Positions 1-12,794 of a DNA stretch of 64,000 nucleotides are shown here, piece by piece; within the stretch, counting starts at the first letter, position 1, and every line of letters begins with the position of its first letter. The notes under the pieces are model-generated. The model saw only the letters and a list, made by a program, of their open reading frames with translations. It was not told the DNA's origin and did no database searches. Made by a program: the position numbers and the translations under genes. Origin of the DNA: Siphonodentalium dalli (lineage: Eukaryota > Mollusca > Scaphopoda > Gadilida > Siphonodentaliidae); NCBI GenBank assembly GCA_032622095.1, contig CP136065.1, positions 69,471,675 through 69,535,674 of the forward strand, written 5' to 3'.

Positions 1-839
1 ACAAAAAATCACAATTGGGATTCTAGTCATATTTCAACAAGAATTGAACAGAAATTTGTAATGTAAGTGAGGCATATCAATACCTATTAATATTCTAACT
101 AACTGGAACCAAAATTCTTACTTTGGCTCAAAATGGCTGCCAAAATGGCCGCCAAAATATGGAAAATGGTAAATATTGACCCAGGGTGTCCTGCAATCGC
201 TTACAAGTTGTGGTTGGTGTATAAAATTGGCTAATCTGTATTGTATACATTGAATACTAACATGCCTGATGCACCATGGATAATTGTTACTATTGTCACC
301 ACTGGCATCACCAGAAATATTGGATTTTTCTCTCACAAACTTGACATAAATATCGGGGAAAATTCACTTTTCATGGTTAGACCATTTTTTCAAGTAAAAT
401 GCAACTATCATTGGTATCAAATGTGTTTATTGTTTTGGTCTATCTTACATGTGTCACACTACGGTGCTTATAGACCAAATTGCTCAACATGGCTTCCAAA
501 ATGTCAACCAAATTTGTAAAATTGTTAATTTTTTACATATTTCCCGAACATTATTCTCTGTGTTATCCGAAAAGGTAGCAAATTGTGATTCACTTGGTTA
601 TTATACGTGTTAGTTAATTAACTGACAACTGCATGTTCTATTCTGGTTGTCCCAGTTCCGTATGGGGCATGACAAATTAATTTTAAAGTATGGAATTTTG
701 CCGAGAACCTCTTTTGTGATTCTGGCCATATTAATGAAAGGAAATGGGCAGAACTTTGAGATGGAACTGAGATAAACCATAATCTGGCTAGTATGGTCCA
801 TTATGATTAAAAAAAAATATCAACTGGATATAGAGTGGA

Positions 840-2460
840 TGCCCAGATGGTAGCCAGGGAGTTACTCTATGATCATAGGTGAGGTGAATAGGTATACAGG
901 GAGTTATGGTATGTCATGAATGATGTGAATAGGTATACAAGGAGTGACTATATGGTTATGAGTGGATTGTCCATGCTAAGATGTATATGTATACAGGGAG
1001 AGGTCATGGTCAGGTGTGAGGTGAATCGATATGCACGGAGTGACTGTATGGTGTATGGTTGTGTGTATCCAGTACGGGTGCACCCGATGTACATGTATGG
1101 GCATTGATGTGGTGTATGGATATAGTTACGTGGTCATATATGTGTTGATTATGTAGATATGGTATGTAAGGTCATGGTGGGATGTACATGTGTCTGTATG
1201 ATCATGGATGGGGTGTGTGGATACATTGAAGTGCATATGCATACCTGGAGTAAGCTGGGTGTACATTATCGAACGTGTGGTTATATAGGGAGTGTCCTTG
1301 TGGTAACGGCTGGGATGTATATATATATATCTCGTGGGTGTCTTGTCATTGGCGTGTATAGGGATGAGCTGTATGATCATGGATGGCGTGTATGGTTATA
1401 CAGTGGGTTGCTGAATTGTCATGTGTGATGTGTATATGCAAGTATGGATGGTATTATGAGTGGTCGTGTGTACGGGTTTTTTGTATATCTGGAAGGTTTG
1501 AATGGCCTTTGTGAGGTGTGTATGTATACCTGGAGTGACTCTATGTCTAGTGTGGGCTGCATATGTATATATCGGGTGGTTATATGACTGTGTGTCGAAT
1601 AGGTGTACAGGTAGTGATTATATGGTCAATGGTGAGATGGGTACACGTAGGTATACAAATAGTGACTGTATGATCATAAATGTAATGAATATATATATAT
1701 ACAGGGAGTGACTAAATGGTCATGTGTCAGGTGTATGAGTATACCTGGTGTTCCTGCTTGGTGACTCGTGGCGGTATGGTCATGTGTAGGTTATACGGTT
1801 ATACACATGTGTTGCTATATCGTCATGGGCGAGGGGTATGTGTATATAGCGAGCGGCTATATGACCATGTATGAGGTGCATATGCATACATGGAGTTACA
1901 ATACTGACATGGCTGGGGTGCATTAGTATATATTGAGTGGCTATTCGGCTATGGTGTGACAACTAGGGATACAGGGAGTGACATGGCCAATGGTGAGGTG
2001 AATATGTATACAAGGATTGACCATGATCATGTATGAATGTTTTAATAGGTACACCCGGGTGACTATATGACCATATGCCAGGTGCAGGAGTATACCAGGT
2101 ATCACGGGTGAGGGTATGTGTATGAAGCGATTGGCTATATGGTCATTGGTGATGTGGATATGTATACCCGGAGTGACTCTATGGTCATTGTTGTGGTGTT
2201 GATGTATTTAATGAATGTCTATTTGACCATGTGTGTGGAGAATAGGTATTCAGTGGATGACCGTATGGCCAATGGTGAGGTATACAAGGAATGACTATAT
2301 GATCATGGGTCATGTTTAGGAGTATACCCGGTGTGCCTGCATTGTGACGCATGGCTGTATGGGCATCCGTGGCCATGGGTCAGGTGTACGTTTATACAGT
2401 GGGTCACTATATTGTTATGTATGTGGTGTTTATGTATATATGGAATGACTGTGATAATGG
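840..2460 (+). repeat. Left tandem array of the foldback element
   Basis: Degenerate units, roughly 40-60 bases apart, share the core GTGAGGTGAATAGGTATACA followed by GGGAGTGACTATATGGTCAT. Units vary strongly in length and sequence. The array is about 1.6 kb, longer than the right one (about 1.1 kb), so the two sides have changed copy number independently. Confidence 0.75.
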
Positions 2461-2579
2461 GTGGCTATCGCTTTCCACGTTTAAAGTTTACCCCATGTAC
2501 ATAAACACCATCAATGTGGAGCCCTCTCTGACATGACCTCTATATTGGTTAACATATCCTTGTGGAAAGCGATAGCCAC
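2461..2579. repeat. Central hairpin of the foldback element
   Basis: GTGGCTATCGCTTTCCAC at 2461-2478 is exactly complementary to 2562-2579, leaving an 83-base loop (2479-2561). This is the symmetry centre where repeat-unit orientation flips. Confidence 0.85.
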
Positions 2580-3690
2580 ACAAGGTACACATGTACAACC
2601 CACCACTGACCTCAGTCACTCCATATGTACATAATCACAACATAGATGACAATATAGTCACCCACGTTATACACGTACACCTGACCATACAGCCATACTT
2701 GGTTATACCCGTACATACCACAAATGACGATACAGCCACGAGTCACCGTGCATGAACACCAGGTATACTCCTACACCTGACACATGATCATATAGTCACT
2801 CTATGTATACATATTCACCACATTCACGATAATACAGTCACTCATTGTATACCTATTCACCTCACCATGGACCACACAACCAATACATGTATACCTATTC
2901 GCCATACCCATGACCATAGAGTCAACCCAGGTATACATATACACCTCACCAATGGTGAGCCCTTCCAAATATACCAATACCCGCACACACAACCACTCAT
3001 TAGTTCCATACTTGCATATACACCTCACACATTACAACTCACTGTATACTCATACACGCCCTCTATGATCATACATCTACTCCCTATACACCACCAATGA
3101 CAATACATCCACAACATATATAAATATACGTCCCACCCGTTACCAAAAGGGCACTCCATGTATCCACACACGCTCGTCTATGACCATCCAGCTTACTCCA
3201 GGTATGCATATACACATTACCCATAACCATAAAATCACTCCCTATTTATCTACACACTCCATCCATGATCACACAGACAGCACATATATACATATACACC
3301 ACCTGTCACAATATAGCCACACATGGTACGCATATACATCCCACACACGATATTACAGTCACTCCATATATACATAAACAACACACGGACGACCATGTAG
3401 CTACTCTCGTTATATCTATACACCACATCAATGCCCATATGGCCACATCGGCCACACACAACCATATACCGTACAGTCACTACATGTATACCGATTCACC
3501 TCACACATCACCACACAGCCACCCCTTATATTCATATACATCTCATCATGGACACCCCACCCATAACCATATAGTCACTCCTTGTATACCTATTCACATC
3601 ATTCATGACCATACAATAACTCCCTGTATACATATTCACTTCACCTATGATCATAGAGTAACTCCCTGGCTGCCATCTTGGCATCCAACT
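2580..3690 (-). repeat. Right tandem array of the foldback element
   Basis: Units read as the complement of the left array: repeated CACTCCNTGTATACCTATTC and ATGACCATANAGTCACTCC words at 40-60 base spacing. It joins the right outer arm near 3690, where the sequence mirrors 840-870. Confidence 0.75.
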
Positions 3691-4528
3691 TGTAACCAGT
3701 TGATAAATTTTTATCATAATGGGCCAGAATAGCCACATACATGGTTCATCTCAGTTCCGTCTCAAAGTTCTGCCCATTTCCTTTCAATAATATGGCCAGG
3801 ATCACAAAAGAGGTTCCCCGCAAAATTTCATACTGCAACTTTTAAATGAATTTGTCATGCCCCATACGGAACTGGGACAAACAGAATAGAACATAGTTGT
3901 CAGTTAATTAACTAACACGTAAAATAACCAAGTGAGTCACAATTTGCCACCTTTTCGGATAACGCAGATAATAATGTTCGGTATATAGGTAAAAAATTCA
4001 ATTTTTACAAATTTGGTTGCCATTTTGGAAGCCATCTTGAGCAATTTGGTCTATAAACACCGTAGTGTGACACATTTAAGATAGATCAAAACAATAAACA
4101 CCTTTGATACCAATGATAGTTGCATTTTACTTGAAAAAATGGTCCAACCCTGAAAAGTGATTTTTTGGCCGATATTTATGTCAAGTTTGTGAGAGAAAAA
4201 TCCAATATTTCTGGTGATGTCAGTGGTGAAAATAGTAACAATGATCCATGGTGCATCAGACATGTTAGTATTCAATGTATATAATACAGATTAGCCAATT
4301 TTATACATCAACTACATCTTGTAAGCGATTGCATGACACCCTGGGGCAATATTTACCATTTTCCATAATTTGGCGGCCATTTTGGCAGCCATTTTGAGCT
4401 AAAGTAAGAATTTTGGTTCCAGTGAGTTAGAATATTCATAGGTAATGATATGCCTCACTTACATTACAAAGTTCAGTTCATTTCTTGTTGAAATATGACT
4501 AGAATCCCAATTGTGATTTTTTTGTGAA

Positions 4529-5057
4529 ATTTTATACCATGTTCTGTATAATCGAATTTTTGAGGGATCGGAAGGGGCTAGGACCCCAATAATTGCATAT
4601 TTAATTGCTCCAATGATCAGTTAATATACAAAACACAAAATAAAGTCATATTACTCAACCAGTTCCAAACAGCATGAACTGATCTAGAAGATATTTGTGA
4701 AAAAAACGTCACATTTTCAACTTCCGGCGGCCATTTTGGTGGCCATCTTGGATGGTGAGTTTCAATTTTGGCACAAAAAGTGTCATTATGTGTTAGCTTC
4801 ACGAAAATATATCATTGTATACATTTTACTAGATTTTCCCGCTGTAATTTTAATAAAACTGACTTAGGGTCAGGTCTGAAAAACGGTGGCCATGATGGAC
4901 GCCATCTTGTCTGGAGTCTACACAGCCACTATTTTTTCTTGTTAACATTGCTTAAAAGTTTAAGGACATAATAAGGAACAAAATGAGTGGGGTGAAGTTA
5001 AGTCCCAGGGGGGGGGGTTGCAAGGGTACCCCTATTGGCTCCCGGACTTGAGGGAAT
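4529..5057. other. Non-coding spacer
   Basis: AT-rich sequence without a supported gene. It contains a GGCGGCCATTTTGGTGGCC word (about 4727-4745) also related to words in the outer arms of the foldback element, and a run of nine or more G at about 5010. Confidence 0.5.
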
Positions 5058-5108
5058 TGTTTAGATAATAAGTTCAACAAACGACCTTGTTGAACATATT
5101 ATCTGAAC
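5058..5108. repeat. Short perfect-loop hairpin
   Basis: Arms of about 23 bases (5058-5080 and 5087-5108, with one or two mismatches) around a six-base loop. It could be the core of a tiny MITE or a structured site; no function is shown. Confidence 0.6.
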
Positions 5109-5189
5109 ATGTTATATATGACTCACAGGGTGTAAACAAATGTATTTTGACCATTGCGACCACCCATCCAAACACGCACACCTCCCTTT

Positions 5190-5278
5190 ATTGTTTCACC
5201 ACCACACTGGAGATCCGTGAACTCGACCTACGGTTGAGAACTCTAACAACGGTTAACAACGACGGACGGAAAGTGTAA
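5190..5278 (+). pseudogene. Relic of a LINE-like C-terminal tail
   Basis: The frame encodes a peptide with the block RELDLRLRTLTTV. The same block, RELDLRLRELSTTV, ends the minus-strand LINE fragment at 22958-23263, where it follows a retrotransposon-type Cys/His knuckle. Shared unusual residues in the same order suggest common origin. Upstream of 5190 the knuckle is not present, so only the last ~30 codons survive. The match is short and could still be chance. Confidence 0.4.
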
Positions 5279-6339
5279 TTTTTATGACATATACCGATGC
5301 AATGTGCCATAATTCAAATATTTTCCGAATTAATTGTGTATGTATATAATGGTTCTATTGCATGATCGTCAAAACTCCAGTGTTTAATCAAATTTGTTTG
5401 TATATGGGCTGATAAATGAAAAATATTCCTCCGACTCGAGCATATTTTCTTGTTCAATGGAACTCCACACAGTCGCCTGTTGACCGGATACCAACTTCCA
5501 CCCACATTGTACAACAAAAATATCCGATATTCATATGCCCAGCGTTACGCGTGAAAGTGGGTCACCGACGAAAATATGATATAATAAACTCTATGGTTGA
5601 AGCTCGGAATGAACTCGTACAACGGTGACTCAAAAATGGTTTAAACCACGCACAACGGTTTTCGACACAACGCGCATAGGTTAAGCTTCCAATGGAATTT
5701 CTGTAAAGTAAATCCTGCTGACGAACTTTGATGGCTAAATGGTCCATGTTAGTTGGAACCCCATCTATAACATATTGCATGCATTATAGTGCGCCATCAC
5801 ATAGTTTTATTTCCCCAAATGAACAACCAAATACAACGTGATATTTTTAAGCAGTATTCTGCATCCTTCCTTTAGCATAAACATGTGTAAAATGAAACCC
5901 ACGAATAGAATCGTATAAATTGTTAAAAGCTCAATGTAATTATACTACCACACTCAGACTTTAATCTGAAATAACATCATCTCTGTGAGTTAAATACTAT
6001 TATATATGGACAAAAAAGTATATGCACACCTTATATAGCATAGCACTCGTATATCATAGCGCGGATACAGCGCCTGTCTTATTTCTTAAGCTTCGTTCAC
6101 ATACACGCGTTTAACGCGTGCGTTTAGGTTTCGCACGGTGCGTACACCGTTCACATAAGTGCGTTGAACTATCCGTTAACTTCCCGTTTAACGCAAGCGT
6201 TTCACATCCAGGCAATACATTTAGCTCCATTTGCTTGTTCAAAACGGATTCATCAAAAGATGTAACCTTGTATATATGTAGAGTCAATATCGCGAGCATT
6301 TGTGGGCCGAGAATACTTGAATCATATTGTAGAATAATC
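5279..6339. other. No recognised gene
   Basis: Open frames of 60-75 codons on both strands at 5416-5780 overlap one another and match nothing I know. A CpG-rich patch at about 6095-6200 contains ACGCGTTTAACGCGT, a palindrome typical of MITE termini. Confidence 0.4.
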
Positions 6340-7050
6340 TAGAATAATATGACAAAAGACACTTTACAACGGCATCAACTGTAACATTGTAGTTAACCCT
6401 ATAGTACGTACATTCCATATAGTACCATGGTAGTACAATGGTAGTTATCACTTTACCTTCGTTATACCATGCGGGGTAGTATACCATACTACAATGCATG
6501 GTAGTACCAACTGTAACAAAAAGCATGGTAGAGTACCCAATTAGTACAGTGCCATGGTATAATACAGGATATATATCAATGTAACGTGGTTGTACCATGG
6601 TACTCTCTAAAAAACACTGTGTAGAAACGCTACACACTTTGTACACATATATGTGTAACATCTGCTCTCCAACAATTATGTGTAGAAACTGTAGAGCAAT
6701 TTTGGTACACACAATATGTGTAGCTCTATACACACATGTATGTGTATAGAGCAATTTTTGGTACACACAATATGTGTAGCTCTATACACACATGTATGTG
6801 TAGTCGCTATACACTTGTGTGTAGTAAACAGTTGGTAGACAGTTACTACACAGTTAGTACACAGAAAATACACAGTTAGTGTGTACCTTATTTATACACA
6901 TCTGTGTACATAGTACACAGTAGTGTGTACTTTATTTATACACATCTGTGTAACAACCTACACAATTTTGTAGTATATAGTACCCAGTATTGTGCATATT
7001 TGGTACACACACTGTGTACCAACTAATCTATACACTTTATGTGTAATAAA
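6340..7050. repeat. String of short palindromes, copy 1
   Basis: Two neighbouring blocks: about 6400-6610 is rich in ACCATGGTAGTAC-like words, and about 6610-7050 in TACACACATGTATGTGTA-like words. Most words are near-palindromes of 8-18 bases. The same two blocks recur in opposite order and orientation at about 18640-19025. Open frames here are repeat artefacts. Confidence 0.65.
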
Positions 7051-7396
7051 TTTACATGCATTCTTTTTGCAAATATTGGACATTGTTGGGTGATGTAGCA
7101 ACTGTAATGTCGAATCAGAATCGCATGGTTGAGGCCACTGAATTTAGGCCATCACAGTAGGAATGTTTGATATTGAAAGCCATAATTATTACTTCTTTTT
7201 TTTTTTATTAGCCAAAACAAATCATGAAAAACATGCTATCATATGTTATATATGCTGAATGTACCTCATATAACATTGGCATTTACATGTACTGGTATAA
7301 TAAATTTGCAATGACAATGAAATGGGCAAGAAAAGTTTAACTCACTATTTATCTAACTTTTCCGGTTCAATATAATTGTTTAATTGCCAATTTATT

Positions 7397-7693
7397 TTAC
7401 AGGCAAATGACAATGCCAACTATGGGTGATGTTCGATCAATTAAGTGTACTGGATGTATATCTAATAGCACAATCCTCGGGATTTTATTCTGGGTAACAT
7501 TTTTATGACAATGCTGTGTTTTCTCAACAAAATTTATCAATATGATACTTTCATTCTCAGTTTTTGAAGCCACTTCTTCAATTGACAGGGCACGAGGATC
7601 TTCGGATTGACTCCAAGCCACCTCTCCCATGTCAATTATTCCAAGCCACCTCTCCCGCATCAATGACATGAGGATTTTTCGAAAACTGAGCAT
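7397..7693 (-). CDS. Weak coding-like segment, unknown
   Basis: A 98-codon minus-strand frame. Its stop codon is directly followed by AATAAA (TAAAATAAA), which would suit a last exon, but the opposite strand also has an acceptor-like TTTTACAG at about 7402 and an open frame. No domain is recognised. Chance open frames of this length are expected in 64 kb, so this is only a candidate. Confidence 0.2.
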   Translation of the reverse strand: MLSFRKILMSLMRERWLGIIDMGEVAWSQSEDPRALSIEEVASKTENESIILINFVEKTQHCHKNVTQNKIPRIVLLDIHPVHLIDRTSPIVGIVICL

Positions 7694-8232
7694 ATATTAA
7701 ATTTATCGTTTTTATCTGTTTTGAACTTTTGACGAGACAGCACTGTCAGATAAGTACTGTTAAAATTTACGAAAGAAGTTACAAGTAAAAGTGGGACCAG
7801 CAATTTCTGTTGCGTTACATATACTGTAGTTAGGATACCACCAGTCATTGCACAGGAATCACTTCTCTATTACTTTCATGGTGTATCATGGCAATTAAGA
7901 TTCAGTATCAATGCTTACATGTACATTACAATTCAGAAGCAGAATACACAGAACACTGATAAGGTGTCATCACACCAAACACCAAGATAAAATATGGTCT
8001 CTTTGATGTGATTTAATTGTACACCCCACTGACTTATCCTATTTTCAGTAGATAAATAAACCCATATTATATTAAACTGACATCGTTTTTCAATACAATG
8101 TTACCACCATTACTTTAATAGAGGAAAGTTTATTCTCAAAGAGTATAATTATTTTACATGAACTTTATTTTAATGGTATATAACTACATATCCAACAAAT
8201 GAAGCTGAAAATTCATATTTCATGTGCTGCAG

Positions 8233-8356
8233 GAGCCTTCAAACTCTGGTTGACACTACAGTAACAGTTGAGGCACAAGCAGACGTGTTCACTGGAGAAA
8301 TGTTATTAGATAGTCCACTTCAGCTGTTTCAGTCAGTTAATAAATTAGAGGAATAA
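8233..8356 (+). CDS. Weak candidate terminal exon, unknown
   Basis: A plausible acceptor (TTTCATGTGCTGCAG, ending 8232) is followed by 40 codons in frame, ending in TAATAG. The composition is protein-like (VTVEAQADVF, SPLQLFQSVN) but I recognise no family and see no partner exon with certainty. Confidence 0.2.
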
Positions 8357-8511
8357 TAGTATGACCACTGCTCCAATCCTGTAGTTAGCCAAAATCAAGG
8401 TTTGTTGTACCATGATTTTAATGAACAGAGAACAGAAAATTCCTTAGTTGAAGATTGTCAGATCATCAATTACAATAATGTGACTTATCATCCATCCTCC
8501 TTCACAATAAC

Positions 8512-8727
8512 ATATTGCATGGTAATTTACAAAGCATGTGTATGATATTACACGGCTGAAGATTGTCACACATTTGAGAACTGGTCCATAAATACTGTTT
8601 GTCATCCACCTTGAATGGGAAATTCAACTCATGGCATTTTGAAGCTAGAAGTAGTAACATATCATTACTGTATGGTAGACCTCTACTTCCTCATATAGCA
8701 CATTTTATATCTGATTCTGTAGTCATC
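8512..8727 (-). pseudogene. Candidate exon with in-frame UGA, unknown
   Basis: On the minus strand a strong acceptor, TTTATTTTTTCAG, ends at 8728 and is followed by ATG at 8724-8726. The frame then runs about 71 codons to 8512, interrupted once by TGA at 8691-8693. The translated part is polar and mixed (for example SKCHELNFPFKVDDKQYLW). It could be a decayed exon, a retrocopy or chance. No family recognised. Confidence 0.2.
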
Positions 8728-8822
8728 CTGAAAAAATAAATATATGAAGTCAGAATTTTAAATTATTTTTTATGTATGTCATGATTTGAACTGAAAAAAA
8801 TCTATTATAGCATGGATCTTAA

Positions 8823-9221
8823 AGGTACTCAATCTGATTAAGCACCCCTAAATTACTATTTCTTCGGCTTCAGGGGTTAAAAATAATTAATTTGAGTCGA
8901 GGAACCCATCCATCAAAGCTCAGAATGATCAGATATTGATTCTTTTTTTAAATTTGTAATTTTCTCGAGATGTGTACTAATAATTGCAACAGAAACATTT
9001 ATTCAAACGGACGAAGATGGATAACTCTAAAATGAAGCACTGAGAACTTCCTTTTGACGGCATGTTCTGGGCCAGAAACAAGAGATAACAAAACTTCAAA
9101 AATTTATATCTGATCACTCTGAGGGTTGATGGGTAGGTTACTCGACTCGAATCAATTATTTTTTTTACCTCAGAAGCCAAAGAAATAGTCATTTATGAGG
9201 GTCTAATCGGATTGAGTACCT
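8823..9221. mobile_element. TTAA-flanked foldback MITE, copy 1
   Basis: The element begins AGGTACTCAATCTGATT and ends with AATCGGATTGAGTACCT, flanked on both sides by TTAA (8819-8822 and 9222-9225). TTAA duplication and short TIRs fit piggyBac-type non-autonomous elements. The two halves are largely complementary beyond the TIR (GAGTCGAGGAACCCATCCATC against its mirror near 9130). No transposase. Confidence 0.8.
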
Positions 9222-9604
9222 TTAACATTTAACCAACCATTTTCAGACACACCTCCCCCACTTGTTGATGAAAATCCACAAATCAGGTTCCAGCTATCTA
9301 GGTCACTTGTACCAATGTTAATCATATTTCCCAAACATGAAATGACACACTCTATGATTTCCAGGCTTCAATTTAAAGATGAATTATCTGTTCCCACAAC
9401 AAGTATATAGTTTCCTCGGTATAACATAAGAGAAATGAATCAAAAACACCTACCTGGGAACACTACTATCAATTAATATTGATTTCCTTATATAATGTGA
9501 CTATCAAGTTGCCCTGTGGGACATATATTTGTCACTATTTTTAGAAATAGTTATTGCTCAGAACAAACAGAGCTGTAAACTGTTTAAATATAATCAATAT
9601 TAAG

Positions 9605-10015
9605 TATGCATCATCCAATTAGATGCCCCTCAATAAGGCTCAATTACTATATATTTGGATTCGGGTGGGAGGATATTTGATTTGAGTCGATGAACCCACC
9701 CACCAAAGCTAAGAGTTATCACATATTCATTTTTGAATCTATTATTTTTCACCATCGAGACTTAATAGTGGCCTGGGAAAAAGTCAACGGGCCAATGGTC
9801 TTGGACCAAATTGCGGATGAAGATAACTCTAAAATCAAGTAGCTTTGTGTTGATAATGAGGCAAAATTTTCATTGAAAAACATGTTGATAAATAACACAT
9901 TTTGAGCAATTTTATACTATAATTGACATTATTTTTTAGCAATTAATCGATTCTGATAACTGAAGCAGCATTTCAAAATATGTTGTTGGAAGCTGAATAT
10001 ATGGGGTTCATTGAA
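9605..10015. mobile_element. Divergent relative of the TTAA MITE
   Basis: Shares GATTTGAGTCGATGAACCCA, ACCAAAGCTAAGAGTTATCA and an ATCTATTATTTTTCACCAT core with the other copies, but the ends are too degraded to place exactly. Confidence 0.55.
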
Positions 10016-10812
10016 TCAACTTGAGAGTTTGCACGCTAAATTATACATGAAATGCTTTATATAATTATTATACAATGAAGTAAAATAAATAATCACTCCA
10101 AATATTAAAAAAACATGTGAGTATAGTTAGTATACAGACTGTCAATGCGGTGAACGTTATTGCACCAATTTGTTGGGGCTCAAGTTCCGTGAAATATTAC
10201 ATGAGTGGCCAGTGTCAAATTGCATCTTGCAGCATAACACTTTAACATAACAGATAAGTGGACAATTGTTTGCAGGTGTGGTTTGGTTTTGTATTTACTA
10301 CACACCAATATTCAATCAAGTAATAATATTTGTCCACTATCTAGGCAAGTTAGTTATATATTGAACATGGCAATAAATTAAATTAATTCTCCGGTACTGG
10401 ATAGGCTCAGTGCTGTCATGCATGATGTCAAATATGTTGCGAGTCTCAATGACATCAGGATTGCACTATATGGACAAGCTGAAAAATTATACCAACAATG
10501 TAACTGAATTTACGAAATAGACCAAAATATTGCAGCTGTGTAATTAGAAGTAAAATAAAATAAAGCTTTATTCCACACCTATTGACTATTCAACCAAATC
10601 TCACCATTGAATACCTATTATTGTATGCCTCTAGTGGAATAGAAGCCGGAACTATTTTTTGTTGATGTTGTCACCAAGAAAGGTGACAAACAGCTATTAT
10701 AGGTACATTTAGTATGTCAACAATCAGCTTCAGGTGATGTCCCGATCATAACCGGTTATCCATCAGACTTAAATCACAATAAAGCTAGCTGACTCATGGA
10801 TTGACACAATGG
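10016..10812. other. AT-rich spacer, no supported gene
   Basis: The stretch 10390-10501 is open on both strands. On the minus strand it follows an acceptor-like TATAATTTTTCAG (ending about 10485); on the plus strand it ends at a donor-like GTAACT. The strand cannot be decided by eye and no family is recognised. Confidence 0.35.
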
Positions 10813-11817
10813 CAGAGGCGGACTGGGCCAAAAAACCGGCCCGGGAAATTAATATAATACCGGCCCATCTGTTCGGGGAGTGTCTACAGTCCACCTTGGG
10901 AAATTCCAATTGCACCCCCCCCCTTGAATCAGCATCAGACCAAATACATATTTTTTTGCATAATCCCATTTGCACACCCCCCCCCCCCCTTGAATCAGAT
11001 CAGATGCAGACGAAATACATGTTTTTGCATAATTCCATTTGCACCTCTGGCCTAATATCCGATATATCCATAAGTCATGGTTCTATATATTCCCAGTACG
11101 AGACCATTCAGATATTTTTACCTGAAAAATTGCATAAATTCTAACATCTAGCGGTCTAACTCCAGACAAATGCGCACGACTACGGACAAGAGACCAGGAC
11201 ACACTGGGCTGTTCATGGTTGTTCGGCTCGGGGTGAGAAAATTTTGAAAACTATACAAGAAAATCGCGAATCCTAGCATCTAGACTGGCATCAACTGAAG
11301 CGTTCCTATTTTGTTGTAAATTTTAATTGGGGGAGGGTCCGGGAGGGGTGCGTGAGATTTTTTTTGGGATTTACAGCTGGGAGTTACCGTTAAAATCGGG
11401 GTCTTTACGTGGTGTTATATGATGCTGACAAGTTCAGTTAATGACAAAATTACGATTAGCCAATTCGGCTGGTTAAACAACACATGTGGCGGCCCACGTC
11501 CGGAATTTTCCCGGTCTCCCGATCGACCAGTCCGCCTCTGGACCCCAAATATGGTTACCCTTCATGAATTTATGTGAGAAGAGTGCCATCTTATTGGATA
11601 CACGGCTGGTTAAACAACACATGTGGCGGCCCATGTCGGTTTCATTTGCGGCCCAAGTTGTGGTTGGGCGGCCCAACCACATATACCCCCCCCCCCCCCA
11701 ACCGTAAAAAAAACACTCGGATTCTCGCTTGATAGGAAATCACGTGGAATCAGAATTTTTCCGGCCTCCGGCCCATCGGGAAATTTCCCGGTCTCCCGAT
11801 CGGCCAGTCCGCCTCTG
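10813..11817. mobile_element. hAT-like non-autonomous element with perfect 8-bp TSD
   Basis: The element starts CAGAGGCGGACTGG and ends with its complement CCAGTCCGCCTCTG. The 8-mer CACAATGG lies immediately on both sides (10805-10812 and 11818-11825). CAG-starting TIRs with 8-bp target duplications define hAT-like insertions. Internally there are C-runs and a 135-bp tandem duplication (11472-11500 repeated at 11607-11635), which carries a second terminus-like copy at about 11514-11538. No transposase domain seen. An inverted relative lies at about 56300-57070. Confidence 0.85.
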
Positions 11818-11825
11818 CACAATGG

Positions 11826-12782
11826 TCTAGAATAAATACAGAACACAACTTGTACCATAATCTCAAATATTTTATCAAAATCATGGTGGACAGTGCATAA
11901 TTACATTCTGCTCGAGTTTTGCTGTCGAAAAATATATCCATGCACCTTCTGCAACTCATTTGATAAAACATTCTCGATGACACTAGGGGTAACTTAATTT
12001 TAGGATCCTGCAAATATTAAAAAAATCATATTCAATTAAACATGCTGCTGCATGAGTATATGATTCATATTTGATTCAACATCAGCGAAGAATATATCTA
12101 TATAATATCCCTGTTGAGCTTCGCAGTGCTAAAATGAGTGTTCCGTAAGAAGCTCACATCGATGGCATTGCCGTAGAGTCGTAAGCACCCCCTCATTATG
12201 AGAGTAGTTCATCTGGATGATTGATTTCAGCATCCTTACCGACTGTACATGTGCATGTAGGTTGTGATACATGTGAGTCCGATCATGTAGCCCCAATGCC
12301 CCGCAAAATTAAAAGATTAGTTGAAATGCAAAGTAACATCATTATATTTTACTCACAGACACAGACTGCCATTGGAAATGTTTTGTCCTCTCACAAATTC
12401 CAGAATTATGGCGAAGTTGTCTTGCAGCAAATTCAGAGGATCACATCACTCATTCTTACGATAAGCTGAGGTTATCTGCAAAAATTAGTAATCACTTATT
12501 ACAATATTGTTTTCATTAGAAAAAGCTATTACTCAGACTAGTTATTTAATTGCAATTGTATACATACACATGAAATCTGAAAATTGGCCACAGCAATAAC
12601 TTCCAGGGCTATAAAATCACATATGTACTTCACCAACATTCATCAGGGACGTGGATGGAGCGTCTTCATTGGGGAGGGATGCACCTTGAATTTGAAATGT
12701 ATAAAGCCACCCTTCCCCACACCCACCTCCTAAAATATCCAACACATGTTGTCTTATATCAGACAAGAAGTCAAATTTGTTT
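11826..12782. other. No supported gene
   Basis: AT-rich. A plus-strand acceptor-like TTTTACTCACAG (about 12345-12356) precedes 36 open codons ending TGA at about 12466, and the minus strand is also open over 12130-12300. Neither resembles a known family. Confidence 0.35.
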
Positions 12783-12794
12783 TCAAGTTGGAGC

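Larger units (their letters stand above)
1..4528. mobile_element. Giant foldback (inverted-repeat) element with tandem-array arms
   Basis: The first ~840 bases reappear as their reverse complement at about 3690-4528 (for example CACAATTGGGATTCTAGTC at 11 and its complement near 4500). Inside these outer arms lie two opposed tandem arrays, and the centre is a short inverted repeat around an 83-base loop, so the whole 4.5 kb can fold on itself. This is the layout of foldback-type DNA elements. No transposase is visible, so if mobile it is non-autonomous. Open frames of up to about 155 codons inside the arrays are by-products of the repeats. The left end may lie just outside the window. Its class is inferred from structure only. 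Confidence 0.8.

Noticed and set aside
3265-3732. 155-codon plus-strand frame rich in His, Thr and Pro
   Set aside because: It lies entirely inside the right tandem array of the foldback element; the residue bias follows the repeated CACACC/ATACAC words.
6284-6766. 160-codon minus-strand frame rich in Cys, Tyr and Val
   Set aside because: Generated by the palindromic ACCATGGTAG and TACACA repeats.
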